Assembly (NCBI RefSeq): GCF_963169125.1
Contig: NC_084793.1
Span: 97,731,071-97,795,070, forward strand
Origin: Humulus lupulus
Taxonomy: Eukaryota > Streptophyta > Magnoliopsida > Rosales > Cannabaceae
Length of the DNA stretch: 64,000 nucleotides
Direction: 5' to 3'
Below, one piece after another: positions 45,050-55,470 of the stretch. Below the pieces are notes generated by a model that was not told the DNA's origin, did not search any database, and saw only the letters and a list, made by a program, of their open reading frames with translations. The position numbers were made by a program, and so were the translations under genes. The stretch's first letter is position 1, and the number at the start of each line of letters is the position of its first letter.

Positions 45050-47353
45050 TGTAACGCCCTGGTTACCCCAGAACAGTTACGGTGAACCAGAAATTTGACC
45101 CGCTACCCGAGTCCTTTGGTTAAAAACGTGCTCTAAGTGTAATTAACAAGTTAAGGTAGAAAATTAATAAAAAGGAATGGATATTTTTCATTAAAAATTG
45201 CTCTGCAGAGCTAATCAAAACATTTACAAGTTGTTCTCAGTACAAAATGGTCATTACTATTTCAAATTTACAACCCCGCCGACCTAAGCGGCAAAAATAG
45301 GGTAAACCCCCTAGTTCCTCTGAGAACGCCTTGGCCGTGGTGGTCAAGCGGCCGCATATGTACACATCGCCACCTAAGCTCTCCACTCAAGGTTGGGTGA
45401 GCTTTTCTTTCCCTTTACTTGCACCACATAGCACCCATGAGCCAGGGCCCAACAAGAAAACATAATACAGCATGATATAATATCAACAAGAATCGTAATA
45501 ATCATCGAGGACCAACAGTCCAAACAAATAGGTGACAGTCGCAACAGACACAAAACTAGGGACATCACCCTTTAGCCATGTGACAAACAGTCACTGGGGC
45601 CATATGCCCTGGCTCTGAATAACTAGTCTTTGACTAGCCAAGCGCTCATAATTTTCATCGACCTTCTGGTCGGTCCAGCATTAATACCCCATATGAGTCA
45701 TTCAACGCTGATATCGATTAGATCTAATCTTCATTTAGCTCGCCGTTCATGACGCTATGCCATTTCTGACTCTTAGGTCAGTAAAACATGACCAGTGTTC
45801 AACTCATTGTGAACTTAACTAATAAATCACAGCTTCACAAATGGATCTAACACCGTTGCCGATTCTGACTAATAAGTCAGTGCCACATACAGATAATCAA
45901 TATTCGCTAGCATTTAATATGCAATCCATGTCCACATTTATCAATCAACATGCCTCAATACCAAACTCGCATGTCACATATACACAGGGTGCAGTTTTCT
46001 TACCTCCTGTTCGAGCGAAAATTAATAATAAGAACGACCCTTGAGAACGATCAACCTTTTGGTCCTTTAGCGATTACCTGGTCATAATTGATTATGGGAT
46101 TCCATCAATAAAATGAATAATAAAGGGTTCCCAAACCAAAACCTAGCCTCCGAGACATCAAACACTACTAAACCGGGTAGTAGGATCGACCCCGAGGCCT
46201 AAGGCTTTTATCCCTGAGCCAAAAAGCCATTTCTGGCCAAAAAGCCACTAAGGGCCGCGACCCTCATTGGCCATGCCGCGGCCCGCCCCTCAAACAAAGG
46301 CAGCCAACTTCAGCACTCCTCAAGGGTCGCGGCCCTCCCTGGCCATGTCGCGGCCCAACCCCCAGTTCAGCCAAAATCCCTGTTTTCTTCCCTTGCGATT
46401 TCTCTTGGAACCAACCTTTCAAACCAAGCTTAAACACCACTCAAACCTCCAATACAACCCCTAAACTTGAACTATATCACTCCCTTAACAAAAACCAAGT
46501 GAAATCCCAACCAAAATTTCCATCAATTCCAACTATCCACAACAAAATTACAAGCTGAAAATTAGCACCAAAACAGAGCATACTAGAAAACTAATGGCTG
46601 GAAACTTACCTCAAACTTAGGTTATGATGCTCCTCAATGGTGGAACACTCTCCCAAACTCCCAAGGTCTACTTCCCAAGCTTGAATCCTCAACAAGATCA
46701 CCAAAAATCACAAAGAAAATGGAAGAAGGAGAAGGTACGGGTAAGCTCCAAACTTGCTCTGTTTTTCTCATCAACTTTACTGCTGAACTCAGTTTATATT
46801 TATCCGAGGGGTAAAAAGACCATTATACCCCTAGGTCATTTAAGGGTTTCCAAAGGCTCCTAAGGGCAAATTTGTCCTTTCCAACCTATCTCGTTAATCA
46901 TAATTAACGCTCTCCAATTCCCGCTATTCTCAATAATCCCAAACACCAATAATTCATATTTCGTTACCCTCTAATACCCGGTAACGCACTAACCATTAAA
47001 ATCACCCAGAGACTCCTCCCGAGCCTCGAACTTAAACTTGTTATGACCAGACCGCTAATCAATATACCAAGATCGTCTCATGCCGAATAGCTCAAACCAA
47101 CCCACATTATAATGTGGTCTCAACACATATCATCGACATGCATACAATTATACAATTATACCCTCAACAGGCCAAATTACCATCACACCCCTGTAATTAA
47201 AATGTGGACTCACATGCATGCATTTAACATCATATTATAATATACTTCACATATGCATGCATAATATCATTTAATGGCTTAATTAAACAAGTATAGCCCT
47301 CCCGGCCTACTAATCCCGCCATTAAACCACATCGGAGAAATCAGGGCATTACA
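45050..47353 (-). mobile_element. Solo chromovirus LTR inside C2
   Basis: The 2304-bp LTR begins tgtaacgccctggtta and ends aaatcagggcattaca, with tttaa on both sides (45045-45049 and 47354-47358). It belongs to the same family as the LTR at 1-1299. Recombination between the two LTRs of a former full element would explain the absence of internal sequence. Confidence 0.95.
46252..46284. repeat. GC-rich hairpin in the solo LTR
   Basis: Arms gggccgcg (46252-46259) and cgcggccc (46277-46284) are perfect inverted repeats. Confidence 0.65.
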
Positions 47354-48638
47354 TTTAATATAAACTTTTATTAAATCCCGAGCATATAGCTAATCTTATT
47401 TATAGTGACGTAATCATAGTGGAATATAAATATGATTATATATTCAAAATAAGTTAGTCCTAAGATTAGTTAGCGCACATGATTTACACTGACTTGCCAA
47501 TCTACGATATGATCTACTTACACATTACAGTGTTATGTTCTTTTCAGAACATTAGCAAAGTAGATAAGATCAGATGTATTTGTTACATCGGACTAGACCG
47601 GTATTGACAGTTGATAAGATAAGTAAACATATTGTTATTATCTATTCTAGTCATATCAAATAGTTGGCCATAGGTCAATTCAATCTCAATTCTGGTGGTT
47701 AGTATTCTAACTGATTGTATTATTTGAGTTCTTTGACTTGTTCGTTACCAGCTTACCCTACAGACTAGCCCATACTTATATCTTGGGAACACAATAGTAT
47801 AATTGAGTGAGAGTTTTAATCATAGATATGAACATCTATATCTTCTGATGAAGAAGTGAAACGATGGGTTCGTTTTAGTTTGGTTCAAGGTGTTAAATGA
47901 TAGAGATCTCATTTCAGTAATTAAATTAGTTTACTGAAATATCATTTACAAGGAACTAAGTGTTTTAAGGATAAAATACAATGAGGGGTAAAACAATATT
48001 TTAGTCCCATCTCATTGTAGACCGTCTATAGAGGATTGAGTGAAAATTATGGTTGTAACAATGGATAATTAATAAAGTATCTATATTTGTTATAGAGCGT
48101 TCTATGAATTCAAGAGTGCAATTCCGAGTCTATAGTGGAGTCACGAGGAATTAATAAGTTAGTAAATTTATCTGTTAGATTTATGATAACTTATTGGAGC
48201 TTGATTTCATAGGCCCATGGTCCCCATTGTACCTTGGATAAAATCATCTAGATAGTCTCAATTAGTTGATTTAATTATCAATTAGAATTATCAAAGTTGA
48301 CCAGGTCAATTTTGGATAGTTTCACAAAGTTATGTATTTTTTAGAAGAAAAGAGAAATTAGGGCAAATTTATTAATTAAGATAAATTGGTATCTAAATTA
48401 ATAAATAATTTTAAATCAAGGTTCAAATTATAAATAATTAATTTGATAAATGATTTAAATAATTATTTAATTGATTAAATCAATAGAAAAGAATACAGGC
48501 CTTGATTTTAAGTCCAATGTGCTTATAATCAAATGAGAAATTTCATGGGCCTAAAGCCCATGATAATTTAGACCTAGGGCTTCAAATTGACTATTATTTT
48601 ATTGATTTTTTAATTAAATTAAATGGCCTGATTGATTC

Positions 48639-48646
48639 TATAAAAG
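48639..48646 (+). promoter_or_regulatory. TATA box of C2 LTR
   Basis: tataaaag lies about 440 bp before the LTR end and is conserved at 53266 in the truncated 3' LTR (tataaaaa). Confidence 0.6.
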
Positions 48647-49085
48647 GAGTGCTTAGAGAGAGTTGAAAACATAAGTCTAAACATAAGTTTAATCACTGGT
48701 TTTCTGATAGTTTTAGATTCTCTCTAAAGACAAGTCTTTTTCTAAGCCTCTTTGTTATTTTCTCTTCTTCTCTCTATATCTATCTCATGTGTTGAGAATT
48801 TCTCACACTACTCTAGGTGATTCTAAGGATACATTGGAAAGCTGTGAAGAAATTAGAAGAACGGTTTAGTTTCTTGATAGTACTCTGCGACAGAAAGGAT
48901 ACAAGAGTTAGAGGAACTGAAGGGAGGACTCTTTCATTCCGCCATGTATACTGTAAGTATTCTTATTTTTATTTCTCTTTGAATTCAATTTTAGAAACAT
49001 GTTCTAGGTTATATCATATTAATTTGTTTAATATTAGATCTACATAAAAATAAATAAAGATTTTGTATAAAGTTTTACCAACAAC

Positions 49086-49098
49086 TGGCCTCAGAGCC
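49086..49098 (+). other. C2 primer binding site
   Basis: tggcctcagagcc, just after the LTR, resembles the initiator-methionine complement with two changes. Confidence 0.75.
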
Positions 49099-51446
49099 TT
49101 TGGTAATCTTTATTTTCATGAATGAACATATTTAAAATTGGATTATTTGATATGTTTGAATAATTGGATGATTTTCATGTTTTTATGAAGCATATTGAAT
49201 TTTATGTGATTATTATCAATTTTTAGGTTATTTCGCTGTGTTTTCTATGCTATTATTTTTTATATATGCTTTATTTTGTGTAAAACATGTTAAAAATGAA
49301 TTAGAAAATAGTTTTGGTTTGAAAAATTGCTCAAAAAGGAATTTTTTTTGCACTAGATGCGCACGCGCGCGCGCCCAGCCACCTGCACAATGAACAGTAC
49401 CCACGAGTACTGTTCATCCAATTTAATTTTTTTTTTAAATTAAAGAAAATGAAAATTTGTGGAAATAAATTATTTATAATCAAAGCCAAAAATATAAGAT
49501 TTGTTTTTTGTATTTAAAATTTTTTTTTAAAAAATAAGATATTTTTGTTAGTTGATATTCAAATAATTAGATATTTTCTACAAAGATTCAAATTCAAATT
49601 TAAAAATAGACTAACAACTTAATTTTAAATATTTTAATATAATAAAATATTAGAATTAAGATATCAGATATTAAAGATATTTTCTTTTAAATTCTTGATA
49701 TTTTTATTAAATCTTTATTTGAAAATATAAATATCTTTTTATTCTATAGTTTTTAATATTTAAATTATTTAAAATTTGAATATTGTTAGTTAGATATTTT
49801 TATGGATATTTGAATTTGTTTAACTATTTTAAGATATTTTAGGATTGTTATAACTATTTATATTATATTTTTTTAATAGTTAAAATATTAGCTAATAGTT
49901 GTAACAAAACAATATATTTAAAAAAAAAAACAGTTAAGATATTGATTTTAAAATTTAAAAATGGTTAAATTTTGAAAAATATCATTTTTTCAGCCAATTA
50001 ATAAAATATTTTTTTAATAAATGGGATTTGAATTAACTTTGGTTAATTGTTGATAAATCCTATTTAAATTAAATTAATATTTTTCAAATTAACCTAAAAC
50101 CAAGTTGATTGTTGATAAATGAAATTTAAATTAACTATTGTTAATTGTTGATAAATTTCATTTAAATTGACTTATTTTTTGTAAAAATTTAATTAATTTG
50201 ATTTCTTTTATAAATGCTAGATAATTAATTATGGTAGTTTTGCAAATGAAATAAATTGTGGTATTTTTGCATAAATTCATAGAATTGCTCATATAGTAAC
50301 ATGATTAAGCCCATCCAATTATAACATGTCTGTTTGCATTATATGTGGTATTTTTGCAATTTGGCTTAGATGCATATAGTGGCTCATATGTTTGTTAGAT
50401 ATATGATTTTTGCCAAATAAAATATTCATAAAATGATAGGTTTTATTTGGGCCCATTAGAAAATGTAAAGTTTAAATTCCTCTCTTGTAGGTGATTCCAC
50501 TTGTGAAGGCCTATTTGATTTGCATGACTATAGTGGGCCTAATCAATTAATAACAATTAATAAAACGAAGGTTTAAAATCCTGTTTTTTGGACCTTGTAT
50601 GGAAGATTGGGGGCCTTTGTAGTGGGAATGACATACTGGACTCATCCCTCCTCCATACAAGCCCAATTGTTAAGGTCCATTTACCTGAGTTGGACTTAAT
50701 TGTATAGGTTCATTATATTAGTTAACCTAAATATTGATTAGCAACAAATTAATTGAATTTGTTTCAATGTGACACTTTAGAATTAATAGAAAATTATAGG
50801 GCTTTGGTTTTAAAAAAATTAATCTATTTAATTTTTTTTGGAAAACCATAGTCATTAATTTTCTAAAAATAAATAATAAAAATACTATTTTTAATTTAAT
50901 AATGAGCTTATTTTAAGAATTTTATTCGATCTCCACCGTTGGTTTAACATAGTCAATAGCTTAATGGGGCCTCAAGGCGCTTTGATTCGTCCCCCTACGG
51001 AAGGTGTTCATTAGTTATTTTGACAAGGTTAGATTTCGAAAGATAGATAATTATAGGTCAAATTCTACTAGACTCACCCCTACCGTGACTACTAAGACTA
51101 AATCTATGATTATCAAAATCGTGGGTCTCTCATAAAATAAGAGATTTTGTTTTCTTATTTTGATCGAATAGTAGGTTGTTAATAGTGGTGTCCATTATTA
51201 AATGATTTTACAACTCTATTTAACTAGTGGTATTTTTTACTCTCGCCAACCAGGACAAGGATATCATAGATTAGTTAAAAACCTAAAGAAATAGAGATAT
51301 GATTGTTTTTGGTATTTTTTTTCTCATATCTTACATAATTTTGGTATATGTTTTGCAATGTCTTGAAATTTGTGTGAATAGAAGTTTTATTGAGCAAATG
51401 TGATTGATTTCTATTTTATTGGTAATTTTTAGTTTTAAGTTAAGTA
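49099..51446 (+). other. C2 leader
   Basis: About 2.3 kb of very AT-rich sequence holds no gene that I can support. It includes a short cacgcgcgcgcgcc run at about 49360. Long untranslated leaders are common in this copia group. Confidence 0.6.
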
Positions 51447-51482
51447 GTGTTTGTGTTTACTCCCATCCTTTCTCAACTTTCG

Positions 51483-52163
51483 ATGGAGAAACTCACTGGA
51501 GAAAACTTCCTTTATTGGAAGCAGAATGTCAACATAGAGTTGACTGTTGACAACTCCGAGTTCGTCATGATTGAGGAATCCCCAGAACAAGCACCGTGTC
51601 CGCACGTTAGTGATGGCACCGTCAATTCTCGTGATGGCACCGTAAATGCTTGGATAGCACTGTCTCCGCACATATGTGAAGACACCGTAAATGCTCGAAT
51701 GGCATCGTGTCTGCATGTTTGTGATCAACTCAACTATGGTCTGACGCAGCTCATGAATGAGCTTCAGATTTTTGAGCCTATCATGGGTGGACCTAGTAAA
51801 GGAGGAGAAAATAAGACTACTGCTGATCCAGCTAAGGCTGAAGCTAACCAAGCTTCGTCTTCAAAAGCTGGAAACAAGAGGAAAGGTGGACAAAAAAATA
51901 ACCCTACGCCTGCAAAGTCGAGTGCACAATCAAGTGCACAGATGCCTAAGGGGAAGAATAAGAAAAACAAGAAAGGTAAATGTAAGTGTTTTCACTACAA
52001 AGAGAAGGGGCATTGGAAACTGGATTGCCCCAAGTTTCTAGCAGTGAAAAACAAAGGTAATGATTATAGTTCATTTATCTTAGAAACATGTGTTTTAGAG
52101 AATGATAAATCTGTTTGGATTATTGATTCTGGATCTACCAACCATGTTTGCAACTCCTTATAG
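51483..52163 (+). pseudogene. C2 Gag with a repeat replacing its middle, and protease site
   Basis: Translation from the ATG at 51483 starts MEKLTGENFLYWKQNVNIEL, the usual copia Gag beginning. Compared with C1, roughly 140 residues of the central capsid domain are missing. In their place 51591-51727 encodes an irregular repeat (gcaccgt-like starts spaced 20-25 bp). The normal sequence resumes at LNYGLTQLMNELQIFE. A Lys-rich stretch and the knuckle CFHYKEKGHWKLDC follow, with Tyr in place of the second Cys. The protease site WIIDSGSTNHVC is intact. The frame ends at TAG (52161-52163), where CAG would be expected. Confidence 0.88.
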
Positions 52164-52536
52164 CTTCTTGAATCGTGGGAGGAAGTGAACGAAGGTGACT
52201 TAAAGCTTAGAGTTGGGAACGAAGTGTTTGTTAAGGTCCAAGCTAGAGGAATAGCTCGTCTGAAGTTCAGAACTACATACTTAATTTTAAAAGATGTATT
52301 TTTTAATCCATATTTTTGTAGAAATTTAATTTCAATTTCCATGTTGCAATTAGAACGATTTGTTATGACTTTCACAAGTTCTAAAATATATATTTCTTTC
52401 AATGGATGACAATTGTGTATTGCATGTTTAAAAAAGGGCTTTATATTCTGCGAATTAATGAACCCCTCGCTCTTAAAAATGATTTATTCAAAGTAGCTAA
52501 ACCTAGGTCCAATAAACGTCAGAAGACCGATAACAA
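52164..52536 (+). pseudogene. C2 protease C-terminus remnant
   Basis: The same phase continues after the stop with LLESWEEVNEGDLKLRVGNE and RTTYLILKDVFFNPYFCRNL, the copia protease to pre-integrase stretch. Coding similarity fades before the deletion junction at 52537. Confidence 0.8.
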
Positions 52537-53711
52537 TAAATGATAGAGATCTCATTTCAGTAATTAAATTAGTTTACTGAAATATCATTTACAAGGAACT
52601 AAGTGTTTTAAGGATAAAATACAATGAGGGGTAAAACTGTATTTTAGTCCCATCTCATTGTAGACCGTCTATAGAGGATTGAGTGACAATTATGGTTGTA
52701 ACAATGGATAATTAATAACGTATCTATATTTGTTATAGAGCGTTCTATGAATTCAAGAGTGCAATTCTAAGTCTATAGTGTAGTCACGAGGAATTAATAA
52801 GTTAGTAAATTTATTTGTTAGATTTATGATAACTTATTGGAGCTTGATTTTATAGGCCCATGGTCCCCATTGTACCTTGGATAAAATCATCTAGATAGTC
52901 TCAATTAATTAGAATTATCAAAGTTAACCATGTCAATTTTGGATAGTTTCACAGAGTTATGTATTTTTTAGAAGAAAAGAGAAATTAGGGCAGGTTTATT
53001 AATTAAGATAAATTGGTATCTAAATTAATAAATAAGTTTAAATCAATGTTCAAATTATAAATAATTAATTTGATAAAGGATTTAAATAATTATTTAATTA
53101 ATTAAATCAATAGGAAATAATACAGGCCTTGATTTTAAGTCCAATGGGCTTATAATCAAATGTGAAATTTCATGGGCCTAAAGCTCATGATAATTTCGAC
53201 CTAGGGCTTCAAATTGACTATTATTATATCAATTTTTTAATTAAATTAAATGACCTAATTGAGTTTATAAAAATAGTGCTTAGAGAGAGTTGAAAACATA
53301 AGTCTAAACATACGTTTAATCACTGGTTTTCTGATAGTTTTAGATTCTCTCTAAACACAAGTCCTTTTCCAAGCCTCTTTGTTATTTTCTCTTCTTCTCT
53401 CTATATCTATCTCATGTGTTGAGAATTTCCCACACTAGTCTAGGTGATTCTAAGGATACATTGGAAGACTGTGAAGAAATTAGAAGTACGGTTCAGTTTC
53501 TTGATAATACTTTGCGATAGAAAGGATACAAGAGTTAGAGAAACTGAAGGGAGGACTCTTTCATTCTACTGCGTATACTGTAAGTATTCTTTTTTTTTTT
53601 TCCTGTTTGAATTCAATTTTAGAAACATGTTCTAGGTTATCTCATATTAATTTGTTTAATATTAGTTCTACATGAAAATAAATAAAGATCCTGTATAAAG
53701 TTTTCCCAACA
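52537..53711 (+). repeat. C2 3' LTR, truncated
   Basis: It matches the 5' LTR from about 47894 onward (aaatgatagagatctcattt) to the end gttttcccaaca. The first part of the LTR was removed by the same deletion that took pol. Small differences from the 5' LTR amount to a few percent. Confidence 0.92.
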
Positions 53712-53716
53712 AAAAC

Positions 53717-53984
53717 CTAGTCACAACATATTCATAATAGCCATCCATAAAGTTCTAATCCCATAAATAACTTCAAAATATAATTCTAGCATCCGGGACC
53801 TTGGATTCTACCAAACCGGGTTGTAAAATCCTTCCCGAGCCTTAACATATGGGTTCCCGAGCTAAAAACCTTCAAACAGCCAGTATCTTGTATTTGAGCC
53901 GTGGGCCAGCCCCTTAAGGGCTGCGGCGCGCTCAAGTTAGAGGAAAAATGCCTCTATGGTGAGCGACATGGGTCGCGGCGCGCC
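53717..53984 (-). mobile_element. Chromovirus LTR, second part, truncated
   Basis: After the aaaac duplication the LTR interrupted at 44914 continues with ctagtcacaacata, matching gtgttgtgactaggtt in the 55471-57731 LTR read in reverse. It ends near a cgcggcgcgcc block at about 53984 without its normal gttaca end, so it is truncated. The exact right edge is approximate. Confidence 0.7.
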
Positions 53985-55220
53985 TAGGCAGATAGAGGCT
54001 ACCATCCTCTTCGACACACATGGGGGATGGGGTGGGCCTCTTCGAAACTGTAGATGTACAATATCTCAGTGAGGGATGGAGTGGGCTAGTTTTTCCTTTT
54101 GTACAAAAGGTAGAGCCTCGCCAATACGCGGTATCCATTCAGGGGCACTAGAAGGGAGCTATGCTGACGAATTTATGGAAGTCGACATAGTATTGGTGAA
54201 GTGGAAGGGCTGCACCCGCTTGGAGATGGGAGGAGCTCCAGGGCCCAAGCCCGTGAATGCTTTCGTGTGCCCTCTCGTCCTCCCGGGCTAGGGGCACCAT
54301 TGTTTCACCATCATCTACTCCATAGTAGTCGAGGATCCTCTACAAGGCTCCTCGGTGTCGTAGCTTGCTTGGGATTTCTTCTACCTCAATCCTTATGGAA
54401 AGGTAGGGAGTGTCCAACGACGTTGGGTCCGCATTGGCCTCTTCCTTCGAGAGGCTAGCTCTGAGGGGTCTCGTCGCCACTGGCTTCGAGCTCTCCCATA
54501 TTGCAAGAGCTTGGTTGCTACCAGCCACTTGCTTCCCCTTCTCAGGGCGCTATCCGGCTTCTCGGGCCATCTGGAGGATCTCGGTGTCAAATGTGTAGAA
54601 ACCTTGTTGGTGGAGCTAATAAAGCTCCTCATACATCTGAAACAAACACCAAGAAGTTAGCTCCTTGACCCGAAGAAAGCTAGGACAAAACGAGAACCCC
54701 TAAGACTACTACTTAGGGAAAAGGGAAGGAAATAAAAATTAATGACATTGGAGTGTCCTCGGAGCCAGACACCTGGCGCCGGAGACACCTCCGGAAAAGA
54801 TGAACACCATCGGAGATGATGAACATCGTCGGAATCTGGAAATTGTCGAAGGTCCAGAATAACAAAAAATGCCTCAAAACAACCTCTAAAAAGCTCAAAA
54901 ACAACTCCTAAGCATGCATCCTAAGTCCTCAAACATACACAAAAATAAAAAGTCACAGTTCAAAGGCACTTACTCAAGATGAAGTGTCGGATGGTGCTGA
55001 ATCAAGTGCGAACTCTAAAGAATTGCTTGCTGTGTATCCAGAAGTAAGAAGATTCACGCTAGTCGTCCAGGATGACAGAGAAGTAAAAGAGAATGCAAAG
55101 CTAGGGAATGCTGGGAAAGAGAATGGTTTGGGAAGCCGGGGAGGTTGGAGAGTAGAAAACATATGAAATTTGAAATGAGCTAAAGTAATGTTGGAAAGTT
55201 GGTTCTCGGCCTTTTATATA
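53985..55220 (-). pseudogene. Remnant of a Tat antisense gene, probably of B
   Basis: On the minus strand a TATA box (55220-55211) precedes a pyrimidine-rich leader. The leader contains an open frame from 55162, MFSTLQPPRLPKPFSFPAF, that ends at a stop overlapping a splice donor, TTGA|GTAAGTGCC (about 54975). Farther on, about 54640-54340 gives SLDTPYLSIRIEVEEIPS. About 54150-54030 gives RVLARLYLLYKRKN followed by PTPSLTEILYIYSFEE, similar to the antisense proteins of Tat elements. Frames are broken and the 3' part with the coiled coil is missing. Orientation and position suit the 3' region of B, but the link to B is inferred because the chromovirus LTR separates them. Confidence 0.6.
55211..55220 (-). 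promoter_or_regulatory. TATA box of the antisense remnant
   Basis: tatataaaag on the minus strand lies 20 bp from the start of the D LTR and points away from it. Confidence 0.55.
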
Positions 55221-55470
55221 CACAATGCTTGGAGGCAAAGTGTTGACGGTGAGAACTCGTCAATGAAGTTAAGTTAGAAAAATCAAAGTATAGAGCTTAT
55301 CAATGAAAAACTTCAAAAATATAAACCGAAACTTAGAGAATAGTTGCAGAAAAAAATGGTGAAAAGAAATTGTATTTCTTATGGTATGATGCTACAGTGT
55401 TTTTTCCAACCCCATCCAATGTTGAAGAAGGGTTCCCTTTATAGTTAGACTCTAATGGCCCTTGATACAG

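Larger units (their letters stand above)
44915..49083 (+). repeat. C2 5' LTR containing a solo chromovirus LTR
   Basis: It runs from tgttggggttttatgccc to gtataaagttttaccaaca. Positions from about 47893 to the end match 52537-53711 at high identity. A TATA box (tataaaag) is at 48639-48646, in the same place as 53266-53273 in the other LTR. Open frames at 48817-49047 and 53444-53635 are matching LTR by-products. Confidence 0.92.
44915..53711 (+). mobile_element. Copia element C2 (Angela-like), internally deleted
   Basis: A plus-strand element is flanked by aaaac (44910-44914 and 53712-53716). The 5' LTR (44915-49083, about 1.86 kb without its insert) is followed by a primer site, a long leader, a short Gag and the start of protease. 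At 52537 the sequence jumps into the middle of the 3' LTR. Integrase, RT, RNase H and the first third of the 3' LTR are missing. The junction has the short shared sequence taaa, suggesting an end-joining deletion. Confidence 0.93.

Noticed and set aside
48817..49047. Frame MILRIHWKAVKKLEERFSF with a near copy at 53444
   Set aside because: Both lie in the paired LTRs of C2, downstream of the TATA box; similarity is due to the LTR pair.
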